A DNA stretch of 64,000 nucleotides from NCBI GenBank assembly GCA_963807305.1, contig CAWEBN010000005.1:868001-932000 (forward strand), written 5' to 3'. Positions 8,810 to 16,991 of this stretch are shown here, in pieces. A program made the position numbers and the translations under genes. A model generated the notes under the pieces. The model was not told the DNA's origin, searched no databases, and saw only the letters and a program-made list of their open reading frames with translations. The first letter of the stretch is position 1. Each line of letters begins with the position of its first letter. This DNA is from JAOPZW01 sp963807305 (GTDB lineage Bacteria > Actinomycetota > Thermoleophilia > Solirubrobacterales > Solirubrobacteraceae).

Positions 8810-9442
8810 ATGGCAGGGATGCGATTGCTGCGCCGGGGGCTTCCGGGCCTGCTCGCTGTACTGGCGTTCGCCGCGATGCCCGCGGCGGCTTCGGCCGACG
8901 GCCTCACCATCGGGCTCGACAGCTGCCCCGCCCGGCCCACCGAGCACACGTTTGCGCGCTGGCTGGACATCGGGAACTACACGCCCGTGCCGGGCGGCAC
9001 CTTCGAGGGGTCGCTCAGCGGCTGGAAGCTGACCGGCGGGGCCAAGGTCGTCTCCGGCAACGAGTCCTTCAACGTGCACGGAGCGGGCGAGAAGCTCGCG
9101 CTGTCGCTGCCCGGCGGCAGCTCGGCCACGACGCCGACCATGTGCATGGGCGTCCTGGATCCGACGCTGCGCTACTTCGCGGCCAACGACGGCGGGCTGC
9201 TCTCGCTGCTGACCGTCCAGATCCTCTACTACCCGCCGGGCGGCGGCGTGATCACGCTCCCGCTGGGCGTCAACGTCGGCGGGAAGTCGTGGGCGCCTTC
9301 GCTGCCGACGGTGGTCGCCGCGAACCTGCTCGGGCTGCTCAACGGTGGCGACGCGCAGGTGGCGTTCCGCTTCACGCCGACCGGACTCGGCGCGAAGTGG
9401 CGGATCGACGACGTCTACGTCGATCCCCGCGCCAGCCACTAG
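8810..9442 (+). CDS. secreted protein of unknown function
   Basis: 210 residues from the ATG at 8810, preceded by an A/G-rich ribosome-binding stretch (GAAGGGGG). A Sec signal peptide spans residues 1-29 (basic RLLRRG, hydrophobic LPGLLAVLAFAAMP, cleavage after AAASA). The mature part has two cysteines (SCPA and MCMG) and a beta-rich composition with a segment like FEGSLSGWKLTGGAKVVSGN. This resembles the jelly-roll carbohydrate-binding style of secreted actinobacterial proteins, and ends in KWRIDDVYVDP. I do not recognise a named family. A frame open further upstream (8696) is rejected because it lacks the signal peptide at its N-terminus. Confidence 0.75.
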   Translation: MAGMRLLRRGLPGLLAVLAFAAMPAAASADGLTIGLDSCPARPTEHTFARWLDIGNYTPVPGGTFEGSLSGWKLTGGAKVVSGNESFNVHGAGEKLALSLPGGSSATTPTMCMGVLDPTLRYFAANDGGLLSLLTVQILYYPPGGGVITLPLGVNVGGKSWAPSLPTVVAANLLGLLNGGDAQVAFRFTPTGLGAKWRIDDVYVDPRASH

Positions 9443-9465
9443 GTGGCTGATCTCGTCCGGCTGCG

Positions 9466-10332
9466 CTAACTCCGTGCGGCGGTGGCCATCCGCCGCGCGG
9501 CGCGCAGAGCGCGCAGAGCCGCCACGTTGCGGCCCCGCTCGCGTCCCACGGCGGCGCGCAGGCCGAAGGTCAAGGCCTGCGCGCCGTCGTCGTATCTCAG
9601 CGCCCGCCGGCCGAGGCGCGCACCCACGACCTCGCGACGGCGGCGCGCCTGCAGGTCGAAGGCCTCGCCGCCGAACTCGCGCGCGGTGCTGCGCCCGCCG
9701 AGATGGCGCACCACGACCTCGGGGTGCAGGACCGTCGGCACGCCGGCTGCGTGGGCGCGCAGGCACAGGTCCATGTCCTCGTAGAAGAGGAAGGCGCCGG
9801 GGTCGAAGGGGCCCAGACGACGCAGCACGGCGGTCGGCGCCGCCAGGCACGCGGCGATGGCCCAGCCCACCCGCCGCGGCCGGCGAGCGCGGTGGGGCTG
9901 GGGCAGCGCGCGCGTGGGCAGCACCGCCCGCACGAGCGCCATCGGCCCGCCAGGCAGGGGATGCGCGCTGCGCTGCAGGGCTCCGCCGGCCTCGACCAGC
10001 CGCGGGACGAGCAGGGCCTCGCCGCCCGCCGCGCGGGCGGCCAGATCGGTCAGCCCGGCGTCGAGGAGCTCGCAGTCGGGGTTGAGCAGGACGGTGACGG
10101 CGTGGCGCGCCGCGGCCACCCCCGCGTTGCTCGCCGTCCCGAAGCCCGGGTTGCCGTCGAGCACGACGACCTCGGCGCCGGCGGTCTCGGCGAGCGCCGG
10201 CCCGTCGTCGCGCGAGCCGGAGTCGACGACCACGAGCTGCACGCCGGGCGGCGCGTGCTCGCGCAGCGAGGGCAGCAGCCGTTGCAGCTCGGGGGCCGAG
10301 TCGTGCAGCACGGTGACGATCGTGAAGCTCAC
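9466..10332 (-). CDS. glycosyltransferase family 2
   Basis: 288 residues from GTG 10332, which overlaps the upstream GT4 stop by 4 bp. A GT-A fold is seen: FTIVTVLHDSAPELQRLLPS at the N-terminus, VVVDSGSRDDG, GFGTASNAG, LLNPDCEL (the DxD-equivalent, near residue 88) and FLFYEDMDLCLRAHAAG with the catalytic-loop acids. This is the rhamnosyl/WbbL-like branch. It probably adds a sugar in surface-glycan assembly together with the GT4 upstream. Confidence 0.9.
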   Translation of the reverse strand: MSFTIVTVLHDSAPELQRLLPSLREHAPPGVQLVVVDSGSRDDGPALAETAGAEVVVLDGNPGFGTASNAGVAAARHAVTVLLNPDCELLDAGLTDLAARAAGGEALLVPRLVEAGGALQRSAHPLPGGPMALVRAVLPTRALPQPHRARRPRRVGWAIAACLAAPTAVLRRLGPFDPGAFLFYEDMDLCLRAHAAGVPTVLHPEVVVRHLGGRSTAREFGGEAFDLQARRRREVVGARLGRRALRYDDGAQALTFGLRAAVGRERGRNVAALRALRAARRMATAARS

Positions 10333-11330
10333 GCCGTGGCCTGCGCGAGGAGAGGGTGCAGCGCGGCGGCCGCCCGCTCCCAGGTGTAGAGGGCGGCGCG
10401 CTCGCGCGCGGCCGCGCCCAGGCGGGCGCGCAGGTCGTCGTCGGCGCCGATCCGCAACAGCGCGTCCGCGAGCGCGTCGACGTCGCCCACCGCCACGCGC
10501 AGCGCGGCGTCGCCCAGCGTCTCGGCGAAGCACTCGAGGTCCGAGACCACCGCCGGCGTGCCGTGGGCGGCGGCTTCGAGCGCCACCAGGCCGAAGCCCT
10601 CGAGGTACGACGGCGCCACGACGGCCAGCGCGCCGGCGTAGAGCGCGGCCAGCTCGGCGTCGTCGACGCGGCGCAGGCCGTCGCCGACGACGACCAGGTC
10701 GGCGTCGAGGCCGCGTGCGCGGGCGCGGGCGTGAGCGGCTCGGGCCACGTCGAGCGCCTTGCGCGGGTCGCGCGCCCCGACGAAGAGCAGGTAGCGGCCG
10801 GAGCGCGGCGAAACGCCGGGCGGCGCGTCGTCGACCCCGGGCGACACCACCGTCGCGTGCACGCCCCACGCCGTGCGCAGCTCGGCCGCGACGGCGTGCG
10901 AGTCGGTCGTGACGGCCGCAGCGCCCCGCGCGAGCGCCCGCGGCTGCGCCAGGCGATGCCAGGCGCGCTCGTAGCGGCTGAAGTCCTGCGGGCGGCGCTC
11001 CCAGGAGCGGTCGTGGACCGTGAGCACGTAGGAGGCGCCCGCCACCACCGGCGCCGGGGCCGGCAGCCACGCGACGTCGACGCCGCCGAGGAGGCCGGCC
11101 AGCGTGGGGCGCCGGGCGATCGCCGCGGCGCCGAACAGGGCCCGGCCGCCGAGGCGGTGGCGAACGAGCGTCACGCGCGGATGCACCGCCGCGACCGGGG
11201 CACGCCCGGGCACGAAGGCCAGCCACTCGTCGTCGGCGTGGCCGTCGGCCAGCGCGGCCAGCAGCCCGCGCGTGAAGCGCGCCACGCCGCGCCCGGCGAG
11301 CAGGGCGCGCGCGTCGACACCCACCTTCAT
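10329..11330 (-). CDS. glycosyltransferase family 4
   Basis: 333 residues, GT-B fold. The N-terminal half contains VDARALLAGRGVARFTRGLL. The C-terminal nucleotide-sugar domain contains YLLFVGARDPRKALD near 180 and APSYLEGFGLVALEAAAHGTPAVVSD near 240, the E-x7-E motif of retaining GT4 enzymes. It starts 30 bp from the divergent GT4 at 11361, and the two appear to share a symmetric promoter. Confidence 0.92.
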   Translation of the reverse strand: MKVGVDARALLAGRGVARFTRGLLAALADGHADDEWLAFVPGRAPVAAVHPRVTLVRHRLGGRALFGAAAIARRPTLAGLLGGVDVAWLPAPAPVVAGASYVLTVHDRSWERRPQDFSRYERAWHRLAQPRALARGAAAVTTDSHAVAAELRTAWGVHATVVSPGVDDAPPGVSPRSGRYLLFVGARDPRKALDVARAAHARARARGLDADLVVVGDGLRRVDDAELAALYAGALAVVAPSYLEGFGLVALEAAAHGTPAVVSDLECFAETLGDAALRVAVGDVDALADALLRIGADDDLRARLGAAARERAALYTWERAAAALHPLLAQATA

Positions 11331-11341
11331 CGTGTCGGGAC

Positions 11342-11349
11342 GGTATAGG
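11342..11349. promoter_or_regulatory. symmetric bidirectional -10 element
   Basis: GGTATAGG reads TATAGG on the plus strand and TATACC on the minus strand. Each ends exactly 12 nt before a start codon (11361 plus, 11330 minus). One box could therefore drive both divergent glycosyltransferases as near-leaderless mRNAs. Confidence 0.45.
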
Positions 11350-11360
11350 CTCGCGCGCCT

Positions 11361-12518
11361 ATGCAGGACGGATCACGGGTCGCCCTGGTGCACGACTTCC
11401 TCGTGGACGTGCGCGGGGCCGAGCGCGTCTTCCTCGCCCTGTGCGACCTCTTCCCGCAGGCCGACCTGTTCACGGCGGTCTACGACGAGGAGGGGACCGA
11501 GGGCCGCTTCGCCCACCGCACGCTGCACACCTCCTATCTGCAGCGCCTGCGCCCGAGCGCGCGCACCTTCCGCACCCTGCTGCCGCTCTACCCGGGCGCG
11601 ATGGAGTCGCTCGACCTGCGCGGCTATGACCTCGTGATCTCGAGCTCGAGCGCGTGGGCGCATGGCGTCATCCCCGACGAGGAGGCCGTGCACGTCTGCT
11701 ACTGCCACAACCCGTTCCGCTACGCGTGGAACGCCCGCCAGGAGACGCTCGCGGCGCGCGGGCCGCTGGGGCGCGCGGCGCTCGGGGCGGTCTTCCAGCG
11801 CTGGCGCCAGTGGGACTGGATCGCGGCGCAGCGTGTCGACGCCTACGTCGCCAACTCCCAGACCACCAAGCGCCGCGTGGCCCGCTACTTCGGCCGTGAC
11901 GCGACCGTCCTGCACCCGCCCGTCGACGTCGAGCGCTTCACGCCGGCCACGCCGGGCGACGCCTACGTGGTGCTCTCCGAGCTCATGCCCCACAAGCGCA
12001 TCGAGGTCGCGGTGCGGGCGTTCAACGAGCTGCGCCTGCCGCTGCTGGTGGTCGGCAACGGCCCCGACGCCCGCCGCCTGCACCGGATGGCCGGGCCGAC
12101 GGTGAGCTTCACCGGCCGCGTCAGTGATGCCGAAGCGGCGCGCATCCTGGCGCGCGCGCACGCGCTGGTCGTCACCGCCACCGAGGAGTTCGGGATCGCC
12201 GCCGTCGAGGCCCAGGCCGCCGGCCGGCCCGTCATCGCCCTGCACGAGGGCGGCCTGCGCGAGACGGTGATCGACGGCGAGACGGGCACCTACTTCGACG
12301 CGCCCGAGCCCAGGGCACTGGCCGAGGCCGTCCTGGCCTTCGATGCGCTGGGCGTCGACCCCGCGGCCTGCGTGGCGAGCGCGCGGCGCTTCGACACCGC
12401 CCAGTTCCGCCGCGGGCTGCGCGCCGTCGTCGACGTCGCGCTCGACGGGCTGGGCTCGCGCCGGGCGGCCCGGCGCCGGCCGCCACGCCGCTCCCGCGGC
12501 CTGGCGCGCCCGGTGTGA
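11361..12518 (+). CDS. glycosyltransferase family 4 (WbaZ-like)
   Basis: 385 residues. The N-terminus, VALVHDFLVDVRGAERVFL, is typical of mannosyltransferases acting early in O-antigen or exopolysaccharide chains. YVVLSELMPHKRIEVAVRAF and VTATEEFGIAAVEAQAAGRPVIA carry the donor-binding and E-x7-E motifs. The last 25 residues are Arg-rich and derive partly from the 36-bp tandem repeat overlapping the stop. The stop overlaps the next start by 4 bp (GTGTGAGC). Confidence 0.92.
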   Translation: MQDGSRVALVHDFLVDVRGAERVFLALCDLFPQADLFTAVYDEEGTEGRFAHRTLHTSYLQRLRPSARTFRTLLPLYPGAMESLDLRGYDLVISSSSAWAHGVIPDEEAVHVCYCHNPFRYAWNARQETLAARGPLGRAALGAVFQRWRQWDWIAAQRVDAYVANSQTTKRRVARYFGRDATVLHPPVDVERFTPATPGDAYVVLSELMPHKRIEVAVRAFNELRLPLLVVGNGPDARRLHRMAGPTVSFTGRVSDAEAARILARAHALVVTATEEFGIAAVEAQAAGRPVIALHEGGLRETVIDGETGTYFDAPEPRALAEAVLAFDALGVDPAACVASARRFDTAQFRRGLRAVVDVALDGLGSRRAARRRPPRRSRGLARPV

Positions 12519-12610
12519 GCCGCCGCGAGGTCGCCGCCGGCGCGCCCGGTGTGAGCCGCCGCGAGGTCGCCGCCGGCGCGCCCGGTGTGAGCCGCCGCGA
12601 GGTCGCGGCC
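12503..12610 (+). repeat. 36-bp tandem repeat across a stop/start junction (3 copies)
   Basis: Three head-to-tail 36-bp units begin at 12503, 12539 and 12575, with a single base difference in the third and a 6-bp partial fourth. Each unit holds the GTGTGAGC motif in which the GT4 stop and a GTG start overlap. The downstream gene thus has three equivalent in-frame starts at 12515, 12551 and 12587, adding 24, 12 or 0 residues. Confidence 0.9.
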
Positions 12611-14050
12611 GGCGCGCTGCTGGCCCTCGCCGCCGCGGCCCTGTCGGCCTTCACGATCCTCCGCGGCTATGGGCCGCACGACGAGGGGCTGATGCTGGCC
12701 TGGGCGCGCCGGATCGCCGACGGCCAGTGGCCCTACCGCGACTTCTGGTCGAACTACGCCCCCGGCCAGCCGCTGCTGCTCGCGGCGCTGGTCAAGCTCT
12801 TCGGCCCGTCGCTGCTGTGGTGGCGCATCGTGCGCGTCGCGATCGACGCGACGGTCTCGGTGCTCGCCTTCGCCTACGTCCGCCGCCACGCGGGCACGGG
12901 CTGGGCCCTCGGCGCGTGGGTGGCGGTGGCGGGGGCGATGGCGTGGCCCAGCGGCCCCGGGCCCAACCCGCCGGCGCTGGCGCTCGCCCTCGGCGCCCTG
13001 CTGCTCGCGCGCCGGGCGCCGGTGGGCGCCGGCGCGCTCGCCGGCCTGGCCGTCTTCGTGCGGCCGGAGATCGGGGTGGCGGCCGTGCTGGGGGCGATGC
13101 TGGAGGCGCGGGGCTCCGCGGGCGGCGAGCCGCGTCGCCGCGGGGCGGGGCGCATCGCCGTCACCGCTCTCGTCGTCGCCGTGCTGGCGTTCGCGCCCTT
13201 CGCGATCGTCGCCGGTGGCGACATGGCCGACCAGGTACTGGGCTTCGCCTCGAAGCAGGACCTCCAGCGCCTGCCCTTCCCGTGGGACTACGACGGCGGC
13301 TTCGACCCGAACAAGCTGCTCGAGTTCTACCTGCCCGCGATCCTCGTGGCCGGCAGCGCGCTGTGGGCGGGCTGGGCGCTCGTGCGCCGCGACGGCTTCG
13401 CCCTGGCGCCCCTGGTCGCGGTCGGGCTGCTCTACCTGCTCGCGCGCACCGACGAGTTCCACCTGGTGGCGCTGTCGGTCGCCCTGGCCATCGCGCTGGC
13501 GTGCGCGGCCGGCCGCGAGGCGCTCGCGCCGGCACGCGCGGTGCTCGCGGTGGCGCTCGCGCTCGTCGCTCTGCACGGCCTGGAGCGGCGGGCCGGGCAG
13601 GCGCTGCACCCGCCGGCGCTGGCGGCGATCCCGGCGCAGGCGGCCGACGGCGTGCGCACGACTCCGGCCGACGCCGCCGCGTTGCGCGGCCTGATCCCGT
13701 ACGTCCGCGCCCGCGCGCCCGGCCACGCGCCCGTGCTCGTCGCCCCGCCGCGCTATGACCGCGTCCGCGTCGGCAACCCGATGCTCAACGTGCTGCTCGA
13801 CCGGCCCAATCCGACGCGCTACGACGTCGTCCAGCCCGGCGTGGTGACGACGGCGAAGGTCCAGCACGAGATGGCGCGCGATCTGCGCAGGGCGCCGGTG
13901 GTCGTGCGCTGGATGTCGGCGCTGGCGCGCGCGCGCGAGCCCAACGGCTCGGCGCGCTCGAGCGGCGTGTTCGTGCTCGACCGCGCCATCGCCCGCGACT
14001 ACCGGCCGGCCGCGCGGTTCGGTGACTATGTTGTTCTCGTTCGCCGATAG
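12515..14050 (+). CDS. GT-C type membrane glycosyltransferase
   Basis: 511 residues from the first GTG; 487 from the third (12587), probably the ancestral start. The N-terminal repeat SRREVAAGAPGV precedes the first hydrophobic helix. The first periplasmic loop, GPHDEGLMLAWARRIADGQW plus YRDFWSNYAPGQP, carries the acidic DE pair and the GQP/HPP-like motif of polyprenyl-phosphate-sugar-dependent GT-C enzymes (PMT/ArnT type). About ten helices follow, then a soluble tail from about residue 385. It is coupled to the upstream GT4 and likely modifies the same glycan. Acceptor unknown. Confidence 0.82.
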   Translation: MSRREVAAGAPGVSRREVAAGAPGVSRREVAAGALLALAAAALSAFTILRGYGPHDEGLMLAWARRIADGQWPYRDFWSNYAPGQPLLLAALVKLFGPSLLWWRIVRVAIDATVSVLAFAYVRRHAGTGWALGAWVAVAGAMAWPSGPGPNPPALALALGALLLARRAPVGAGALAGLAVFVRPEIGVAAVLGAMLEARGSAGGEPRRRGAGRIAVTALVVAVLAFAPFAIVAGGDMADQVLGFASKQDLQRLPFPWDYDGGFDPNKLLEFYLPAILVAGSALWAGWALVRRDGFALAPLVAVGLLYLLARTDEFHLVALSVALAIALACAAGREALAPARAVLAVALALVALHGLERRAGQALHPPALAAIPAQAADGVRTTPADAAALRGLIPYVRARAPGHAPVLVAPPRYDRVRVGNPMLNVLLDRPNPTRYDVVQPGVVTTAKVQHEMARDLRRAPVVVRWMSALARAREPNGSARSSGVFVLDRAIARDYRPAARFGDYVVLVRR

Positions 14051-14094
14051 GAGTGGACGGCGGGCCGAGCGGTGTGCGACCCTCGACGAGCAGC

Positions 14095-16161
14095 ATGGCC
14101 GCCGAACCGATCGTCATCCGGGGCGCTTGTCCGCACGACTGCCCGGACACCTGCGCGTGGGAGGTCACGGTCCGCGACGGCGTGGCCGAGAAGCTCGTCG
14201 GCGTCAAGGATCATCCCTTCACCCGCGGCGGGCTGTGCGCGAAGGTCAGCCACTTCCTCGAGCGCACGTACAGCGCCGATCGGCTGCGCGAGCCGCTGAT
14301 GCGCACGGGCCCCAAGGGCTCGGGCGCCTTCGAGCCGGTCTCGTGGGACGTCGCGCTCGTGCACATCGCCGAGCGCCTGGGCGCGATCGTCGCCGAGCAC
14401 GGCGGGGAGGCGGTGCTCCCCTACAGCTTCTCCGGCACCCAGGGGCTCGTGCAGGGCGCCTCGATGGACCGGCGCTTCTTCGCGCAGCTCGGCGCCAGCC
14501 GCCTGGAGCGGACGATCTGCGGGCAGGCGGCGGCGGCCGGGCACCTCGAGGCCGCGGGCACGCTCGTCGGCCTGCGCCCCTTCGACCTCCTCCACAGCCG
14601 CTTCATCGTGCTGTGGGGGACGAACACGATCGTCACCAACCTGCACCAGTGGCCGATCGTCCAGCAGGCGCGCAAGGCGGGAGCGCGGGTGGTGGTCATC
14701 GACCCGCTCCTGACGCGCACGGCCGCGGCGGCCGACTGGCACGTGCGCCCGCTTCCGGGCACCGACGCGGCGCTGGCCCTGGGGCTCATGCACGTGATCG
14801 TGGCCGAGGACCTGCATGACGCCGAGTACGTCGCGGCGCACACCGAGGGCTTCGAGCGCCTGGCGGCCGAGCTCGCTGCGTGGTCGCCCGGGCGGACGGA
14901 GGAGGTCACGGGCGTCGCGGCCGACGAGGTGGTCGCGCTCGCGCGCGCGTACGCCACCACGCGCCCGTCCGCGATCCGCCGGCTCATCGGCATCGAGCAC
15001 CATCGTGAGGGCGCGCGGATGGTGCGCACGATCTCCTGCCTGCCGGCGCTCGTCGGGGCGTGGCGCGACCGCGGCGGCGGGATCCTCGGCCCGACCGCAT
15101 GGGCGGCTTACAGCCCGCTCGCCCAGGACGCGCTGGCCGGGCCGCAGCCCGACACGCGCGCCGTCAACATGGTGCGCCTCGGGCATGCGCTCACCGAGCT
15201 CGACCCGCCCGTCCACGCGCTCGTGGTCTACAACTCGAACCCGGCCACGACGGCGCCCGACAGCACGCGCGTCATGCGGGGGCTCGCGCGCGACGACCTC
15301 TTCACCGTGGTCCTCGAGCACTTCCTCACGGACACGGCCCGCTATGCCGACGTCGTGCTGCCCGCCACGACGCAGGTCGAGCACGTCGACCTCGTCCCTT
15401 CGTGGGGGCACACGTACGTCACCTACAACGACCCGGCCATCGCGCCCGTCGGCGAGGCGCTGCCCAACACGGAGATCTTCCGCCGCCTGGCGCGCGCGAT
15501 GGGCTTCGACGCCCAGCCGTTCGAGGCCACCGACGAGGAGCTCGCGCGGGCGGCGCTCGCGGGTGCCCGGGCGCCGCTGGACACCATCGACTTCGAGCGC
15601 CTGCGCGAGGTGGGGTGGGCCGAGGCCGATCTGCCCGAGGACTTCAGGCCGTTCGCCCACGGCGGCTTCGGGACGCCGTCCGGGCGCCTTCGCCTGTGGT
15701 CCGACGGCCTTCCGCCCGGCTACGACCCGCCGCCGGGCGACGCGGAGCCGCTGGCGCTCATGACCGTCAAGAGCGCCCACCACTTCCTCAACTCGACCTA
15801 CGCCAACCTGCCGCGCCACCTCGCCGGCGAGGGTGAGCCGCTGCTCGAGATGCACCCCGACGACGCCGCGCCGCGCGGGATCGCCGACGGCGACGTCGTC
15901 CGTCTCAGCAACGCGCGCGGCGAGGTCGTCGCGCGGGCGCGGCTCGGGGACGTCGTCCGGCCCGGCGTGGTCGCGCTGCCCTCGGGCTGGTGGGCCTCGC
16001 GCAGCCCGGGCGGCACGATGGCCAACGCGCTGACGACGCCCGAGCTCACGGACCGCGGCGGCGGCGGCGCCTTTCACTCCGCCCGCGTCGAGGTCGAGCC
16101 GGCGCGCGAACCGGTCGCCGCGGGCATCAACACGGCAAGTCATCCAGCGGAGGTCCCATGA
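14095..16161 (+). CDS. molybdopterin-dependent oxidoreductase, YoaE/formate-dehydrogenase-like
   Basis: 688 residues from ATG 14095; a GTG at 14053 would add 14 unconserved residues. The N-terminal 4Fe-4S domain has C12-x3-C16-x3-C20-x27-C48. The large molybdopterin domain includes FSGTQGLVQG, LWGTNTIVTNLHQWP and VVVIDPLLTRTA (cofactor-binding loops), and the C-terminal dinucleotide-binding barrel has HHFLNSTYANLP and ADGDVVRLSNARGEV. No twin-arginine signal, so it is cytoplasmic. No electron-transfer partner is adjacent and the substrate is unknown. The stop overlaps the start of the secreted Hcp-like protein by 4 bp. Confidence 0.88.
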   Translation: MAAEPIVIRGACPHDCPDTCAWEVTVRDGVAEKLVGVKDHPFTRGGLCAKVSHFLERTYSADRLREPLMRTGPKGSGAFEPVSWDVALVHIAERLGAIVAEHGGEAVLPYSFSGTQGLVQGASMDRRFFAQLGASRLERTICGQAAAAGHLEAAGTLVGLRPFDLLHSRFIVLWGTNTIVTNLHQWPIVQQARKAGARVVVIDPLLTRTAAAADWHVRPLPGTDAALALGLMHVIVAEDLHDAEYVAAHTEGFERLAAELAAWSPGRTEEVTGVAADEVVALARAYATTRPSAIRRLIGIEHHREGARMVRTISCLPALVGAWRDRGGGILGPTAWAAYSPLAQDALAGPQPDTRAVNMVRLGHALTELDPPVHALVVYNSNPATTAPDSTRVMRGLARDDLFTVVLEHFLTDTARYADVVLPATTQVEHVDLVPSWGHTYVTYNDPAIAPVGEALPNTEIFRRLARAMGFDAQPFEATDEELARAALAGARAPLDTIDFERLREVGWAEADLPEDFRPFAHGGFGTPSGRLRLWSDGLPPGYDPPPGDAEPLALMTVKSAHHFLNSTYANLPRHLAGEGEPLLEMHPDDAAPRGIADGDVVRLSNARGEVVARARLGDVVRPGVVALPSGWWASRSPGGTMANALTTPELTDRGGGGAFHSARVEVEPAREPVAAGINTASHPAEVP

Positions 16162-16973
16162 GCAGGAGCCGACTCTTCAAGCTCGCGCTGCCGGCGGCCG
16201 TCGTGCTCGGGGCGGGCACGGCCGTGGCGATCGCGGCCATCCCCTCGGCGAGCGGCGTCATCACCGCCTGTCGAGTGACGACCGGGACGACCCCGGGGCA
16301 GCTGCGGGTCATCGACACGGAGGCGACCCCGCCTCAGGCCTGCAGCACCGGCGAGACGACGATCACCTGGAACGAGCAGGGCCCGCCCGGCCCGCAGGGC
16401 GACCCCGGGCCGCCCGGCGACTCCGGGTCCGGCACGGACACCTCGGGCGGCGGCAGCGGCAGCGGCGCGCCGTTCGACACGAGCCAGACCGGCGGCCCGT
16501 CGGCCGACATCTTCCTCGCCATCGACGGGATCCCGGGCGACAGCACCGACGCCCAGCACCAGAACCAGATCTCGATCGAGTCGTTCGCCTTCCTGGCCAA
16601 GCGGCCGTCCACGCGCACCGTCGGCGCCGTCCGCTTCTCCGGCCTGCGGCTGGACAAGGTCTACGACGTCTCGTCGCCCAGGATCCTGTCGGCGGCGACG
16701 AGCGGGCGCCACCTCAAGAGCGCGACCGTGACCTTCAGCACGGGCAGCGACCAGGGCGGCACCAACGTCCTGACCTACAAGCTCAGCGACGTCGCGGTGT
16801 CCAGCTACGAGCAGGGCGGGGCGAACCCGGACACCAAGGCGCTCGGGTCGCTCGAGGAGGAGATCGGGCTCAGCCCGGCCCGGGTCCAGGTGACCGAGAA
16901 GACGTTCGGCGCCAACGGCGGCGCCGGCCCGCCGGTGACCAGCAGCTGGGTGGTGCCCAAGAGCAAGCGCTAG
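16158..16973 (+). CDS. secreted protein with collagen-like stalk and Hcp (type VI tube) domain
   Basis: 271 residues; ATG within the upstream stop, preceded by GGAGG. Residues 1-33 are a signal peptide (RSRLFKLALPAAVVLGAGTA, then AIPSASG). Residues 34-75 are a small two-cysteine module (ITACRV, PGQLRVID, ACSTGETTITW), often found before collagen repeats in secreted bacterial proteins. Residues 75-90 are five Gly-X-Y triplets (GPPGPQGDPGPPGDSG), then a Ser/Gly linker. Residues 115-265 match the Hcp fold: DIFLAIDGIPGDSTD, VRFSGLRLDKVYDVSSP, ATSGRHLKSATVTFS and LSDVAVSSYEQGG. A monoderm has no classical type VI machine, so this is more likely an extracellular ring- or tube-forming protein. That function is inference. 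Confidence 0.82.
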   Translation: MSRSRLFKLALPAAVVLGAGTAVAIAAIPSASGVITACRVTTGTTPGQLRVIDTEATPPQACSTGETTITWNEQGPPGPQGDPGPPGDSGSGTDTSGGGSGSGAPFDTSQTGGPSADIFLAIDGIPGDSTDAQHQNQISIESFAFLAKRPSTRTVGAVRFSGLRLDKVYDVSSPRILSAATSGRHLKSATVTFSTGSDQGGTNVLTYKLSDVAVSSYEQGGANPDTKALGSLEEEIGLSPARVQVTEKTFGANGGAGPPVTSSWVVPKSKR

Positions 16974-16991
16974 CGCCCCGCGGACGACAAA

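Noticed and set aside
12290..13867. A 525-codon minus-strand frame
   Set aside because: Antisense to the GT-C gene; repeats of RAGGDLAAAHTG only reflect the 36-bp repeat.
16158..16973. Functional type VI secretion system
   Set aside because: Only an Hcp-like domain is present, with a signal peptide; no sheath, baseplate or ATPase genes in the window.
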